In this document: positions 1 through 8,226 of the stretch, piece after piece | Layout: each line of letters starts with the position of its first letter | How positions within the stretch are numbered: the first letter of the stretch is position 1 | NCBI RefSeq assembly: GCF_003583405.1 | Contig: NZ_QXEC01000040.1 | Location: 1 to 32,287 of the forward strand | DNA: 32,287 nt | Reading direction: 5' to 3' | Source of the DNA: Micromonospora radicis | GTDB taxonomy: Bacteria > Actinomycetota > Actinomycetes > Mycobacteriales > Micromonosporaceae | Position numbers and translations under genes: made by a program | Notes under the pieces: model-generated | Databases searched by the model: none | Told to the model about the DNA's origin: nothing | Seen by the model: the letters and a program-made list of their open reading frames with translations, nothing else

Positions 1-54
1 CCCGCCCTCGGCCTCGCTCCCGCCCTCGGCCTCGCTCCCGCCCTCGGCCTCGCT
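1..54. repeat. Three perfect tandem copies of an 18-bp unit
   Basis: The unit cccgccctcggcctcgct occurs three times without a mismatch and may continue beyond the left edge. On the minus strand it is in frame in the PAP2 gene and encodes SEAEGG repeats. An 18-bp unit keeps the reading frame whatever the copy number, so the array can change length without breaking the gene. Confidence 0.95.
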
Positions 55-600
55 CCCGGCCGCGGTCCGGCTGGCGGCCCGGGGCAGGAAGACCACCACG
101 AGCACCCCGGCGGCGAGCATCGCGTTCAGCGCGTGCCCCGAGGGGAAGGCCGAGCCGGGTGCCAACGCCACCGGGTCGGGTAGCTCCGGTCGGGTCCGGC
201 CGACGAGCAGTTTGAGCAGTGGCCCGAGCAGCCCGCCGACGGCCATGGTGGTGGCGACCCAGCCGGCGAGCCGCCGCTCACCCCGGCGGACCAGCCAGAT
301 CACCAGGACCAGTGCCCCGGCGCGCAGCGGCATCGGCGCGAAGACGTCGGTCCAGACGCTGAGCAGCCCAACCCAGCCGGGATGGTCGACCGCGTACCCG
401 TGCAGCTGACTGGTCACCGCCGTGTCGAGCCGGCGCAACGGCGGCCAGTCGCCCACCACCAGTCCGGCGAGCAGGGCGAACGGCACGAGCATCAGCAGGC
501 CCGCGGTGGGGGCGCGGCCCGGCGCCGACGGACCGGCCGACGGCACCCGCCGGGTACGCCCCGACGAGGAGCCGCCGCCGTGTCGACCGGTGCTACCCAT
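1..600 (-). CDS. PAP2-family (type 2 phosphatidic acid) phosphatase, 3' end outside window
   Basis: Membrane phosphatase of the PAP2/acid phosphatase family, likely acting on lipid phosphates or undecaprenyl pyrophosphate at the outer face of the membrane. Translating from the ATG at 600 gives 200 residues before the window edge. A basic, Ser/Gly-rich N-terminus is followed by hydrophobic segments at about 33-50, 90-104 and 112-127. The first family motif is seen at K130...R137-P138 (KLLVGRTRP) and the second at PSGH 153-156. The third motif (SR...H...D) should lie beyond the edge. Just after the PSGH helix the protein enters a low-complexity SEAEGG repeat. It lies 66 bp downstream of mycP on the same strand, so it may be co-transcribed with the type VII genes, but a function in secretion is not implied. 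The substrate cannot be told from sequence. Confidence 0.88.
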   Translation of the reverse strand, partial: MGSTGRHGGGSSSGRTRRVPSAGPSAPGRAPTAGLLMLVPFALLAGLVVGDWPPLRRLDTAVTSQLHGYAVDHPGWVGLLSVWTDVFAPMPLRAGALVLVIWLVRRGERRLAGWVATTMAVGGLLGPLLKLLVGRTRPELPDPVALAPGSAFPSGHALNAMLAAGVLVVVFLPRAASRTAAGSEAEGGSEAEGGSEAEGG

Positions 601-613
601 GGCGATGCTGGTA

Positions 614-628
614 CCCCGCGTGGCGGGG
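614..628. terminator. Short hairpin between mycP and the PAP2 gene
   Basis: The sequence ccccgc-gtg-gcgggg forms a 6-bp all-G/C stem with a 3-nt loop, placed between the mycP stop and the PAP2 start. There is no T-tract. It could be a weak terminator or attenuator in the PAP2 leader; the role is inferred only. Confidence 0.35.
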
Positions 629-666
629 CTGGATACCGGGCATCGATCGGATTCCTCCGGCGCCGG

Positions 667-1980
667 TCAGCGCTGTGCCCTCCGGAACCGGCGCACCATC
701 AGCGCGGCGCTGGTGAGCAGGGCGACGAGGACGAGCGAGCCGATCCAGAGCCGGGCCGACGCGGCGTCGTCCGGCGTACCGGCGGCCCGAGCCCGCCAGC
801 GGGTCTCCTGTTGCGAACCGGTCAGGTCGAGCTGTTCGGTGTCCTGGGCGGTGCCGCGTGCCGAGCCGGGTGCCGGACCGAAGCCGCTGATTCCCGGCGG
901 GTCGTTGTCGTCCAGCGGGTTCTGGTACACCAGTGGCACGTCGGCGGTCAGCGCGGCGATCGGATCGACCAGGCCGTAGCCGAACCGGTCGTCCCGGCCG
1001 GTGGGGCCGATGTCCTTGGCGGTGACCAGCAGCCGGTTCACCACGTCACCGGCGGACATCTTCGGATAGCGGGACCGGACCAGCGCGGCGGTGGCGGCGA
1101 CCAGCGGCGCGGCGAAGCTGGTGCCCTGCACCCGCCAGTACCCGCTCGGCGGACGTGCGCCGACGAGCCCGCTGGCGGGCGCGGTGAGGATGGTGGCCCG
1201 ACCCGTGATCGCGCCGCTCCACAGGTTGTTGCTGGCCCGTTCCAGGCCGGACACGGCGATCACACCCGGCTCCCGGGCCGGGTACCAGACCTTCGCGTCG
1301 GGCGAGGTGGCCAGGTTGCCGGTGCAGGCGACGACCACCACGTCCCTGGCGAAGGCGTAGTCGATGGCGGCGGCCAGAGCGGGACTGTCACCGCTGCCGC
1401 CGAGCGACAGGTTGATCACCTGGGCGCCGTTGTCCACCGCCCACCGGACGCCCTGGGCGACGATCAGCGCGTCGTCGTAGCGGTTCTCCTCGTCGAGCAC
1501 CCGCACCGGCAGGATCCGGGCGTCCGGGGCCAGCCCGACCACGCCCTGCCGGTCGTCGTTGCGCCCGGCGATGAGGCCGGCCACCGTGGTGCCGTGGCCG
1601 ACCGGATCCGGTTCGCTCGTACCGCCGGGTGACACCAGGTCGATCCCGGGCAGCACCCGACCGGCCAGGTCCGGATGGGATCCGTCCACCCCGGAATCGA
1701 TCACCGCGACCGTCACGCCCCGACCGGTCGACGTCCGCCAGGCGACCTTCGCGCCGAGCTTGTCCAGCTGCCACTGTTCGTCGCGAACCTGGTCGGCGCG
1801 ATCGGCCACGTCCCCGGGCGCGTACGCCACCGGAACGCCGAGCGTGGGTGTGACCGGTACGGCAGCGGCCGGCACCACCGCGACGAGCGCGGACAGCCCG
1901 GTGGCCGCCGCCGCGAGCAGCGCCCGGTTGGCGAACCGTCGGGACGAACCCGACGCGCCGCTGTGCCGCACCCTGGTCAC
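667..1980 (-). CDS. mycP: Mycosin-type subtilisin protease (MycP) of a type VII secretion system
   Basis: Membrane-anchored S8 serine protease that works with type VII (ESX) secretion machines. Starting at GTG 1980 it has 437 residues, typical for mycosins. It has a hydrophobic signal segment at about 20-40, then a subtilase domain with the triad visible: Asp95 in VIDSG, His129 in GHGTTVAG and Ser288 in GTSFAAP. The oxyanion region is around 220 (CTGN). A single C-terminal transmembrane helix at about 411-430 is followed by the basic tail RRFRRAQR, as in MycP proteins. The frame is open further upstream to 2178, but that extension overlaps the end of eccC and lacks a signal-like sequence, so the GTG directly before the signal peptide is preferred (GTG 1971 is a near alternative). 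It lies 85 bp downstream of eccC on the same strand. Confidence 0.93.
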   Translation of the reverse strand: MTRVRHSGASGSSRRFANRALLAAAATGLSALVAVVPAAAVPVTPTLGVPVAYAPGDVADRADQVRDEQWQLDKLGAKVAWRTSTGRGVTVAVIDSGVDGSHPDLAGRVLPGIDLVSPGGTSEPDPVGHGTTVAGLIAGRNDDRQGVVGLAPDARILPVRVLDEENRYDDALIVAQGVRWAVDNGAQVINLSLGGSGDSPALAAAIDYAFARDVVVVACTGNLATSPDAKVWYPAREPGVIAVSGLERASNNLWSGAITGRATILTAPASGLVGARPPSGYWRVQGTSFAAPLVAATAALVRSRYPKMSAGDVVNRLLVTAKDIGPTGRDDRFGYGLVDPIAALTADVPLVYQNPLDDNDPPGISGFGPAPGSARGTAQDTEQLDLTGSQQETRWRARAAGTPDDAASARLWIGSLVLVALLTSAALMVRRFRRAQR

Positions 1981-2017
1981 ATTCTCAGCCGTTCGTCGCA
2001 GCAGACATGACGATCGG

Positions 2018-2023
2018 AGATTA
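2018..2023 (-). promoter_or_regulatory. Candidate -10 box for mycP
   Basis: On the minus strand TAATCT (2023 to 2018) fits the actinobacterial TAnnnT -10 pattern and lies in the eccC-mycP gap. Transcription would start near 2011. A 7-codon frame (ATG at 2008, MSAATNG, stop at 1985) then precedes the mycP GTG. No convincing -35 is seen, so confidence is low. Confidence 0.3.
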
Positions 2024-2065
2024 CCGGTTCCGTCCCGGTTGTAGGGACGTTCCGTGGACTCGGCG

Positions 2066-5000
2066 TCACTGTGGCGACAGGTGGGCCAACTGGACCAGCC
2101 GTACCCCCTCACGTCGGGTGAAGAGCCGACCGCGTCCGGGTGGCAGTGGACCCGGCCGGACCGGACCGACCAGCGCACCCTCCTCCGGGTTGCCCGACAT
2201 CACCAGGCCCGAGGTGGACAGTTCGCGCAGCCGCTGCACGACCGGCTCGTACTGCGCCCGGGCGGCGCCGCCGCACCGGCGGACCAGGACCAGGTGCAGG
2301 CCGACGTCGCGGGCGTGCGGCAGGTGCTCCTCCAACGCCCGCAGCGGGTTGGTCGGCCCGCCGGCCACCAGGTCGTAGTCGTCGACCAGTACGAACAGTT
2401 CGGGACCGGACCACCACGACCGGTCGCGCAACTGTGCCGGGGTGACCTCGGGGCCGGGAGTCCGCCCCTGCAGGTAGCCGGCGGCCGACTCGATCAGCTC
2501 GGCGGCGTGCGCGGCGGCGGTGCCGTACCCGATCAGGTGCGGGGTCTCGATGGCGCCGAGCAGGCTGCGCCGGTAGTCGACCAGGATGATCCGAGCCTGC
2601 TCCGGGGGGAACCGGGTGATGATCGAGGTGGCCAGGGCCCGCAGGAACGACGACTTGCCGCACTCGGCGTCGCCGTAGACCAGGAAGTGCGGCTCGGTGG
2701 CGAAGTCGACGACCACCGGGCGCAGGTCCGCCTCGGCGATCCCGACCGGGAGGCGCAGCCCGGTGACGGCGGCCAGGTCCAGCTCGGCGTACGGCAGTAC
2801 GGCCGGGAGCCGCCGCACCCGGGGCGCCGGCGGCCCGGACCACGCCCCGCCGACCTGTTTCACCAGGTCGGTGCCGTCCGCTCCGGTGAGCTGCGGCAGC
2901 GCGGTGAGCAGGTGCAGACTCTCGGCGGTGATCCCGCGCCCCGGTGTCTGTTCCGGCACGTCGACCGCCGTGCGTCGGGCGACCAGCGAGTCGGACGGGT
3001 CACCGAGGCGCAACTCCAGCCGTGCGCCGAACAGGTCCCGGATCGCCGGCCGGAAGTCCAGCCAACGCACCGCGGTGGCCACCACGTGCAGTCCGTACGA
3101 CAGGCCGCGGGTGGCCAGGTCGGTGATCAGCGGCTCCAGGTCGTCGTACTCGCCGCGCAGGGTCGTCCACCCGTCGACGACGAGGAAGACGTCGCCGAAC
3201 GGGTCGTCGTCGGCTTCTTCGGCGGCCAACCGGCCGGCCCGGCGCTGCCGCCAGTCGGCCACCGAGGCCAGTCCGAGTTCGGCGAAGGCCCGCTCCCGCT
3301 CCGCCAGCAGGGTGGACATCTCGCCGACGGTGCGTCGTACGCCGGTGGGGTCGGACCGGCCGGTCACCCCGCCGACGTGCGGCAGGTCGCGCACCGCAGC
3401 CAACCCGCCACCGCCGAAGTCGAGACAGTAGATCTGCACCTCGCGCGGCGTGTGGGTCAGCGCCAACGCGCAGATCAGCGTCCGCAGCGCGGTGGACTTG
3501 CCGCTCTGCGTACCGCCGACCACCGCGACGTGACCGGCCGCGCCGTCCAGGGTCAGCCAGTGCACGTCGCGGCGCTGCTCGTACGGCTTGTCGACCACCG
3601 CGACCGGCACCTGCAGCGCGCCGTGCAGCTCCGGACTGGCGAAGGTCAGGCCACGCGCCGGGTGCACCGAGAGCGGCCCGACCAACTCGTCCAGGGTGGG
3701 CGCGCTGTGCAGCGGCGGTAGCCACACCTGGTGGGCCGGCGGCCCCTGCCCGGCGAGCCGGGCGACCAGCAGGTCCAGCAGGGTCTCCCGGCCGCCCTCC
3801 TCGTCCGGCTCGACGACGGGTGGTGTCGGCGGCTGCGGCGCGGGCGTGAAGTGGGTGGAGAAGGCGAGCAGCCGGGGCCGGCCCGGACCGGCCACGACGG
3901 TCTGCCCGCCGCGTCGGCGTACCGGGCCGGAGACGTACGCGGCCTTGAACCGCAGCAGCGGTTCGGTGCCGAAGCGCAGGAACCCGTGCCCGGGCGAGCG
4001 GGGCAGCTCGTGGGCGTCGGGCACCCCGAGCACGCTGCGCGACTCCAGCGACGAGAAGGTCCGCAGACCGATCCGGTACGACAGGTGGGTGTCGAGCCCG
4101 CGCAGGCGTCCCTCCTCCAGTCGCTGGCTCGCCAGCAGCAGGTGCACCCCCAGCGACCGGCCCAACCGGCCGATCTGGACGAAGAGGTCGATGAAGTCCG
4201 GCTTGGCCGAGAGCAGCTCGGAGAACTCGTCGCAGACCAGCAGCAGCGACGGCAGCGGCGCCAGCGGACTTCCCGCCGCCCGGGCCCGCTCGTAGTCGCG
4301 CAGGCTGGCGTAGTTGCCGGCCCGGCGCAGCAGCTCCTGCCGGCGGACCAGTTCGCCGTTGATCGCGTCCACCATCCGGTCGACCAGGGGCAGCGCGTCG
4401 GCCAGGTTGGTGATCACCGCGGCGGTGTGCGGCAGCCGGTCGAACGAGGCGAAGGTCGCCCCACCCTTGAAGTCGACAAGTACGAAGTTGAGCTGCTCGG
4501 AGGAGTGCGTGGCGGCCAGCCCGAGCACCAACGTACGCAGCAGCTCGGACTTGCCGGAGCCGGTCGCGCCGATGAGCAGCCCGTGCGGGCCCATGCCGTC
4601 CTGGGCCGACTCCTTGAGGTCCAGCTCGATCGCACCACCGTCCACCCCGACGCCGATCGGCACCCGCAGCCGCTCCCGCGGCGACCGTGCTGCCCAGCCC
4701 TGCTCGGCGGTGAAGCCCTCCGGGTCGCCGATGCCGAGCAGTTCCGGCAGGCCCGGTTCCACACCGGGCGCGGACTCGGTGCCCCGGGGCGCCGCGGCCA
4801 GTCGTAACGGCGCCAACCGCCGGGCCACCGCCTCGGCCTCGGTGATCGTCAATCCGTCCGGGGTGCCGACCTCGGCGAGGCCGTCGGTCGTGTGCGAACG
4901 CAGCCGGCCGTCCCGCACCTCCAGCAGCAGGGCGAAGCGGTCGAGCAGCCGAGCCGGCGGCGTGTCCAGGTCGAGCACGGTGACCGCGTCGATGCCACCG

Positions 5001-6031
5001 TCCGCGGCCAGTTCGGTGGCGCCGGTGCGGTCGCCGCCGTCCAACACCACGACCAGGTGCGGTCCGTCCGTGGCGGGCCCGGCCGGGCTGAACCGCGACC
5101 GGCTGGCCAGCACCTCGTCGAGGAGGCGTTCCAGTTCCACCGCCGAACTGGTCACCAGCCGTACCGGGCCGAGGGCGTCGCGGCGGGTCGGGTGCTGGGC
5201 GTGCGGCAGCCACTTGACCCACTCCCAGGCGGCCCGCCGTTCCGGTCCGGCGCAGACGGCGACGAGCAGCTCGTCCGGGGCGTGGAAGACCGCGAGCTGG
5301 GTGAGCAGCGCCCGGGTCAACGCCTGCGCGGGCAGCGGACCGGCGCTGACGGTGGGGGTGCCACCGGTCTGGGTGTCGCGGACGAAGACCCGCGCGAAGC
5401 TGCGCAGCGACAGGGCCACCGGTAGGTCCGGCACCACCGAGTACGCGTCCAGGAAGCGACGCAGTGCCCCCGCCGTCATCGGCTCCAGCTCCTCCAGTGG
5501 GCGGGTCACCGGTGGGATCAGTGGGGTGGCCAGGGTCTGCGGGCCGACGCCGACCCGCACCACGGCGAAGTCCGGATCGGTTGGGCGCCGCTCCCAGACC
5601 CGGTGGCTGTCCACCGTCGACCAGAGCAGCGCCGGTTCCGGGTGCCGATAGCACAGCCCGGCCCGTTGCCGCGCCGCGGTCTGCCGGACCTGCCGACGCA
5701 ACGTCGCCAGGTGCCGCAGGTACTCCCGGCGGGCCGCCATCATCTCCGACTTCTTGGGGCTGCCGGAGGCGCTGCCCCAGGAGGTCACCAGCATGGCCAA
5801 CGAGGAGAGGCCGAACATGCCGCCGACCACGTACGAGTAGGCGCCGCCGCCCCGGCCGAACATCATCGCCATCGCGACCGTGCCGCCGAGCATCGGCAGC
5901 ACCATCAGCATCTGCTGCCAGCGCCCGCCACCGGCGGCGGGGATCTCCGGCGGCGCATCCACCGGCAGCTCACCGGCCGGGATCTGCGGTGCCGGCCGCC
6001 GGGGCGGTCGCCGGATGACCACACTGGACAC
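2066..6031 (-). CDS. eccC: EccC, FtsK/SpoIIIE-type ATPase of type VII secretion (fused EccCa-EccCb)
   Basis: Motor ATPase of the ESX/type VII secretion complex, which recognises and drives export of WXG100 substrates. The product is 1321 residues, the length of a fused EccCa-EccCb. Two transmembrane segments lie at about 41-59 and 66-84. Three FtsK-like ATPase domains follow. Domain 1 has Walker A GATGSGKS at 488-495 and Walker B LLLVCDEF with DE at 602-603. Domain 2 has GGTQSGKST at 840-848, with DG at 954-955 in place of the usual DE. Domain 3 has GDAECGKSS from 1121 and Walker B VLVDDY near 1218. GTG at 6031 is chosen because AGGAGGG (6042-6036) stands 4 nt before it and the protein then begins VSSVVIRRPP, the usual EccC N-terminus; ATG 6073 upstream is less likely. 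It is divergent from eccD and followed by mycP. Confidence 0.96.
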   Translation of the reverse strand: MSSVVIRRPPRRPAPQIPAGELPVDAPPEIPAAGGGRWQQMLMVLPMLGGTVAMAMMFGRGGGAYSYVVGGMFGLSSLAMLVTSWGSASGSPKKSEMMAARREYLRHLATLRRQVRQTAARQRAGLCYRHPEPALLWSTVDSHRVWERRPTDPDFAVVRVGVGPQTLATPLIPPVTRPLEELEPMTAGALRRFLDAYSVVPDLPVALSLRSFARVFVRDTQTGGTPTVSAGPLPAQALTRALLTQLAVFHAPDELLVAVCAGPERRAAWEWVKWLPHAQHPTRRDALGPVRLVTSSAVELERLLDEVLASRSRFSPAGPATDGPHLVVVLDGGDRTGATELAADGGIDAVTVLDLDTPPARLLDRFALLLEVRDGRLRSHTTDGLAEVGTPDGLTITEAEAVARRLAPLRLAAAPRGTESAPGVEPGLPELLGIGDPEGFTAEQGWAARSPRERLRVPIGVGVDGGAIELDLKESAQDGMGPHGLLIGATGSGKSELLRTLVLGLAATHSSEQLNFVLVDFKGGATFASFDRLPHTAAVITNLADALPLVDRMVDAINGELVRRQELLRRAGNYASLRDYERARAAGSPLAPLPSLLLVCDEFSELLSAKPDFIDLFVQIGRLGRSLGVHLLLASQRLEEGRLRGLDTHLSYRIGLRTFSSLESRSVLGVPDAHELPRSPGHGFLRFGTEPLLRFKAAYVSGPVRRRGGQTVVAGPGRPRLLAFSTHFTPAPQPPTPPVVEPDEEGGRETLLDLLVARLAGQGPPAHQVWLPPLHSAPTLDELVGPLSVHPARGLTFASPELHGALQVPVAVVDKPYEQRRDVHWLTLDGAAGHVAVVGGTQSGKSTALRTLICALALTHTPREVQIYCLDFGGGGLAAVRDLPHVGGVTGRSDPTGVRRTVGEMSTLLAERERAFAELGLASVADWRQRRAGRLAAEEADDDPFGDVFLVVDGWTTLRGEYDDLEPLITDLATRGLSYGLHVVATAVRWLDFRPAIRDLFGARLELRLGDPSDSLVARRTAVDVPEQTPGRGITAESLHLLTALPQLTGADGTDLVKQVGGAWSGPPAPRVRRLPAVLPYAELDLAAVTGLRLPVGIAEADLRPVVVDFATEPHFLVYGDAECGKSSFLRALATSIITRFPPEQARIILVDYRRSLLGAIETPHLIGYGTAAAHAAELIESAAGYLQGRTPGPEVTPAQLRDRSWWSGPELFVLVDDYDLVAGGPTNPLRALEEHLPHARDVGLHLVLVRRCGGAARAQYEPVVQRLRELSTSGLVMSGNPEEGALVGPVRPGPLPPGRGRLFTRREGVRLVQLAHLSPQ

Positions 6032-6071
6032 GCGACCCTCCTGACCGCGCTCGGTAACCCGAGCCTGGCTC

Positions 6072-6085
6072 ATCGTAGGTAAAGT
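6072..6085. promoter_or_regulatory. Divergent eccC/eccD promoter region
   Basis: The 102-bp gap between the two divergent starts holds two opposed TAnnnT boxes. TAAAGT at 6080-6085 on the plus strand points at eccD and TACGAT (6077 to 6072) on the minus strand points at eccC. Leaders would be about 40 and 35 nt. No clear -35 boxes are seen, so the assignment is tentative. Confidence 0.35.
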
Positions 6086-6133
6086 CCTCTCGTTCGCGCA
6101 GCCGTCACCCTCGCTCACCATGGAGGTCGGTCG

Positions 6134-7534
6134 ATGACAGTCGGGCTGGCCCGGGTCACCGTCAGCGCTCCCCACCGCCGGGTGGACGTGGCCCTGCCGG
6201 AGCAGGTGCCGCTCGCCGAACTGCTGCCCGAGGTGCTGCGGCATGCCGGTGAGGGGCTGGCCGACGACGGCGAACGGCACGGCGGATGGCTGCTGCGGCG
6301 GGCGGACGGCAGCGCACTGGTGACCGGCCAGGCGCTGCTCGCCCAGGGCGTCCGCGACGGTGATGTGCTGCACCTGGTGCCCGCCCGTGTCGAGTGGCCC
6401 GAACTGGAGTACGACGACGTGGTGGAGGCCATCGCCGACGGTGCCCGGCGGCGCGGCGGCGCGTGGTCGCCCGCCGCCACCCGGACCGCGGCGCTGGGCG
6501 GGGCCGCCGTACCGCTCGCCGTCGGGCTGGCCGCCCTGGTCGTCGCCGGGCCGGGCCGACCGTACGGTGTGCCGGCCGCGACCCTGGTGGCGGTGCTGCT
6601 CGTGCTGGCGGGCACGGTGCTGTCCCGGGCACAGGGGGACGGTCCGGCCGGTGCCGCCCTCGCCGGCTACGCGCTGCCGTACGCGGCGACGGCCGGCGCG
6701 CTCGCGGTCAGCTCGGGCGACCCGGTGAACCCGTTCGGCCCGCTGCGCTGGCTCGGTGCCCCCGAACTGCTGGCCGGCTCGATGGCGTTGCTGCTGGCCT
6801 CGGTGCTCGGGTTGCTCGGGGTCGCCACCCGACTGCGGGTGTTCGTGGCCGGCGTCGTCGTCGGCGCCGCCGGGGTGCCGGCGGCGCTCGGCGGCCTGCT
6901 GCTCAGCCCGGCCGGGGCCGCGGCCGTACTGACCTGCGTGCTGGCCTTCGCGATCGGGGCGATCCCGCTGCTGGCCATCCGGCTGGGCAAGGTGCCGCTA
7001 CCACCGATCACCCTGCCCGGCGGCGGCGCCGACGGTGCGGACCGGCCGCGCGACCTGCCGGACCGGGGCCGGGTGTACGCGGCGGTGGCCCGCACCGAGG
7101 AGATGCTGACCGGAATGCTGCTCGGGCACGGCCTGCTGTTCGTGGCCGCTGCGGTGCTCCTCAGCGGCGCCGGTGGCGACGCCGGTCGGCTGCTCGTCGC
7201 GGTCACCTCGGCGGTGCTGCTGCTCCGCGGCCGGATCTTCGTGGCGGTACGCCACCGGCTGCCACCCGTACTGGCCGGCCTGGCCGGGTACGCGGTCCTC
7301 GGCGTGGCCCTCGCCGGCGCGGCCGACGGCGCCGGTCGACTGGCACTGGTGGTCGGCGGGTTGCTGACCGCCCTGCTGGTGGTGGCCGCCGGCACCACGT
7401 ACGCCCGGCGGCCGGTCTCCCCGTACGTCGGACGGGTCGCCGACCTCGCCGACACGGCGCTGGTGGTCTCCGTGGTGCCGATCGCCTGCGCCGTGCTCGA
7501 CCTGTACGAACGCGCCCGGGGGTTGCTCGGCTGA
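6134..7534 (+). CDS. eccD: EccD, multi-pass membrane channel protein of type VII secretion
   Basis: Core membrane subunit of the ESX/type VII secretion channel. At 466 residues it matches the family. The first 90 or so residues form a soluble ubiquitin-like (YukD-type) domain (start MTVGLARVTVSAPHRRVDVALP). About eleven hydrophobic helices follow from residue 115 onwards, broken by one charged cytoplasmic loop around 290-320 (PGGGADGADRPRDLPDRGR). ATG 6134 is preceded by GGAGG (6122-6126) at 7 nt. The gene is divergent from eccC and convergent with ppa, 32 bp from its end. The remaining conserved membrane genes, eccB and eccE, are not next to it here. Confidence 0.93.
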   Translation: MTVGLARVTVSAPHRRVDVALPEQVPLAELLPEVLRHAGEGLADDGERHGGWLLRRADGSALVTGQALLAQGVRDGDVLHLVPARVEWPELEYDDVVEAIADGARRRGGAWSPAATRTAALGGAAVPLAVGLAALVVAGPGRPYGVPAATLVAVLLVLAGTVLSRAQGDGPAGAALAGYALPYAATAGALAVSSGDPVNPFGPLRWLGAPELLAGSMALLLASVLGLLGVATRLRVFVAGVVVGAAGVPAALGGLLLSPAGAAAVLTCVLAFAIGAIPLLAIRLGKVPLPPITLPGGGADGADRPRDLPDRGRVYAAVARTEEMLTGMLLGHGLLFVAAAVLLSGAGGDAGRLLVAVTSAVLLLRGRIFVAVRHRLPPVLAGLAGYAVLGVALAGAADGAGRLALVVGGLLTALLVVAAGTTYARRPVSPYVGRVADLADTALVVSVVPIACAVLDLYERARGLLG

Positions 7535-7566
7535 GGACCCCTCGGACGCGCCTCGTCGCAGTTCGG

Positions 7567-8073
7567 TCAGTGGGTGGACTCGCCGCGCTCGGCGGCCTCC
7601 CGGGCCCGCCGGTACGACGCCTGGATCTCGGCCTCGGCCTCGATCCGACCGACCCAGGTCGCGCCCTCGACCGACTTGCCCGGCTCCAGGTCCTTGTAGA
7701 CCTCGAAGAAGTGTTGGATCTCCAGCCGGTCGAACTCGCCGAGGTGGTGGATGTCGCGCAGGTGCTCCTGCCGCGGGTCCTCGTAGGGCACGCAGAGGAC
7801 CTTGTCGTCGCCGCCCTTCTCGTCCGTCATCCGGAACATGCCGATGGTGCGGCAGCGGATCAGGCAGCCCGGAAAGGTCGGCTCGGGCACGAGCACCAGG
7901 GCGTCCAACGGGTCGCCGTCCTCGCCCAGGGTGCCCTCGATGAAGCCGTAGTCGGCCGGGTACTGCGTGGAGGTGAAGAGGGTGCGGTCCAGCCGGATCC
8001 GGCCGGTCACGTGGTCCACCTCGTACTTGTTGCGGTGACCCTTGGGGATCTCAACCGTGACGTCGAAATCCAT
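7567..8073 (-). CDS. ppa: Inorganic pyrophosphatase
   Basis: Soluble family I pyrophosphatase that hydrolyses pyrophosphate to two phosphates and so pulls biosynthetic reactions forward. The product is 168 residues, the bacterial size. Family features are the N-terminal VEIPKGHRNKYEVD with Lys16 and Glu18, Arg30, Tyr42 in ADYGFIEGT, the metal-binding acidic cluster EDGDPLDALV (about 51-60) and the later DEKGGDDKVLCVP. The ATG at 8073 is chosen over the GTG at 8097 because AGGGAG lies about 8 nt before it and MDFDVTVEIPKG is the normal family start. Its dacB neighbour is divergent, as in mycobacteria. Confidence 0.97.
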   Translation of the reverse strand: MDFDVTVEIPKGHRNKYEVDHVTGRIRLDRTLFTSTQYPADYGFIEGTLGEDGDPLDALVLVPEPTFPGCLIRCRTIGMFRMTDEKGGDDKVLCVPYEDPRQEHLRDIHHLGEFDRLEIQHFFEVYKDLEPGKSVEGATWVGRIEAEAEIQASYRRAREAAERGESTH

Positions 8074-8171
8074 CTGCACGCTCCCTCGTTGGCCCACGCT
8101 GGCTTGACGGAACCGGCGACCGCACCCCGGACAGGCGAATGCTCACCCACCGACTCCGGCCGCCGCATAGT

Positions 8172-8190
8172 CTTCGGACCGAAGTAGTGT
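8172..8190. promoter_or_regulatory. 13-bp palindrome beside a -10 box in the ppa/dacB divergent region
   Basis: The sequence cttcgg-a-ccgaag (8172-8184) is a perfect palindrome around one central base. It touches TAGTGT (8185-8190), a TAnnnT -10 candidate for the plus-strand dacB gene whose start is at 8227. The placement suits an operator, but the binding protein is unknown and the role is inferred. Confidence 0.4.
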
Positions 8191-8226
8191 CACCCAGGCC
8201 GGTTCCGGGTGGGGGAGGAGGGGGTC

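Noticed and set aside
6032..6373. Upstream extension of eccC in the same frame
   Set aside because: It overlaps eccD on the opposite strand and lacks a family-like N-terminus; the strong AGGAGGG before GTG 6031 decides the start.
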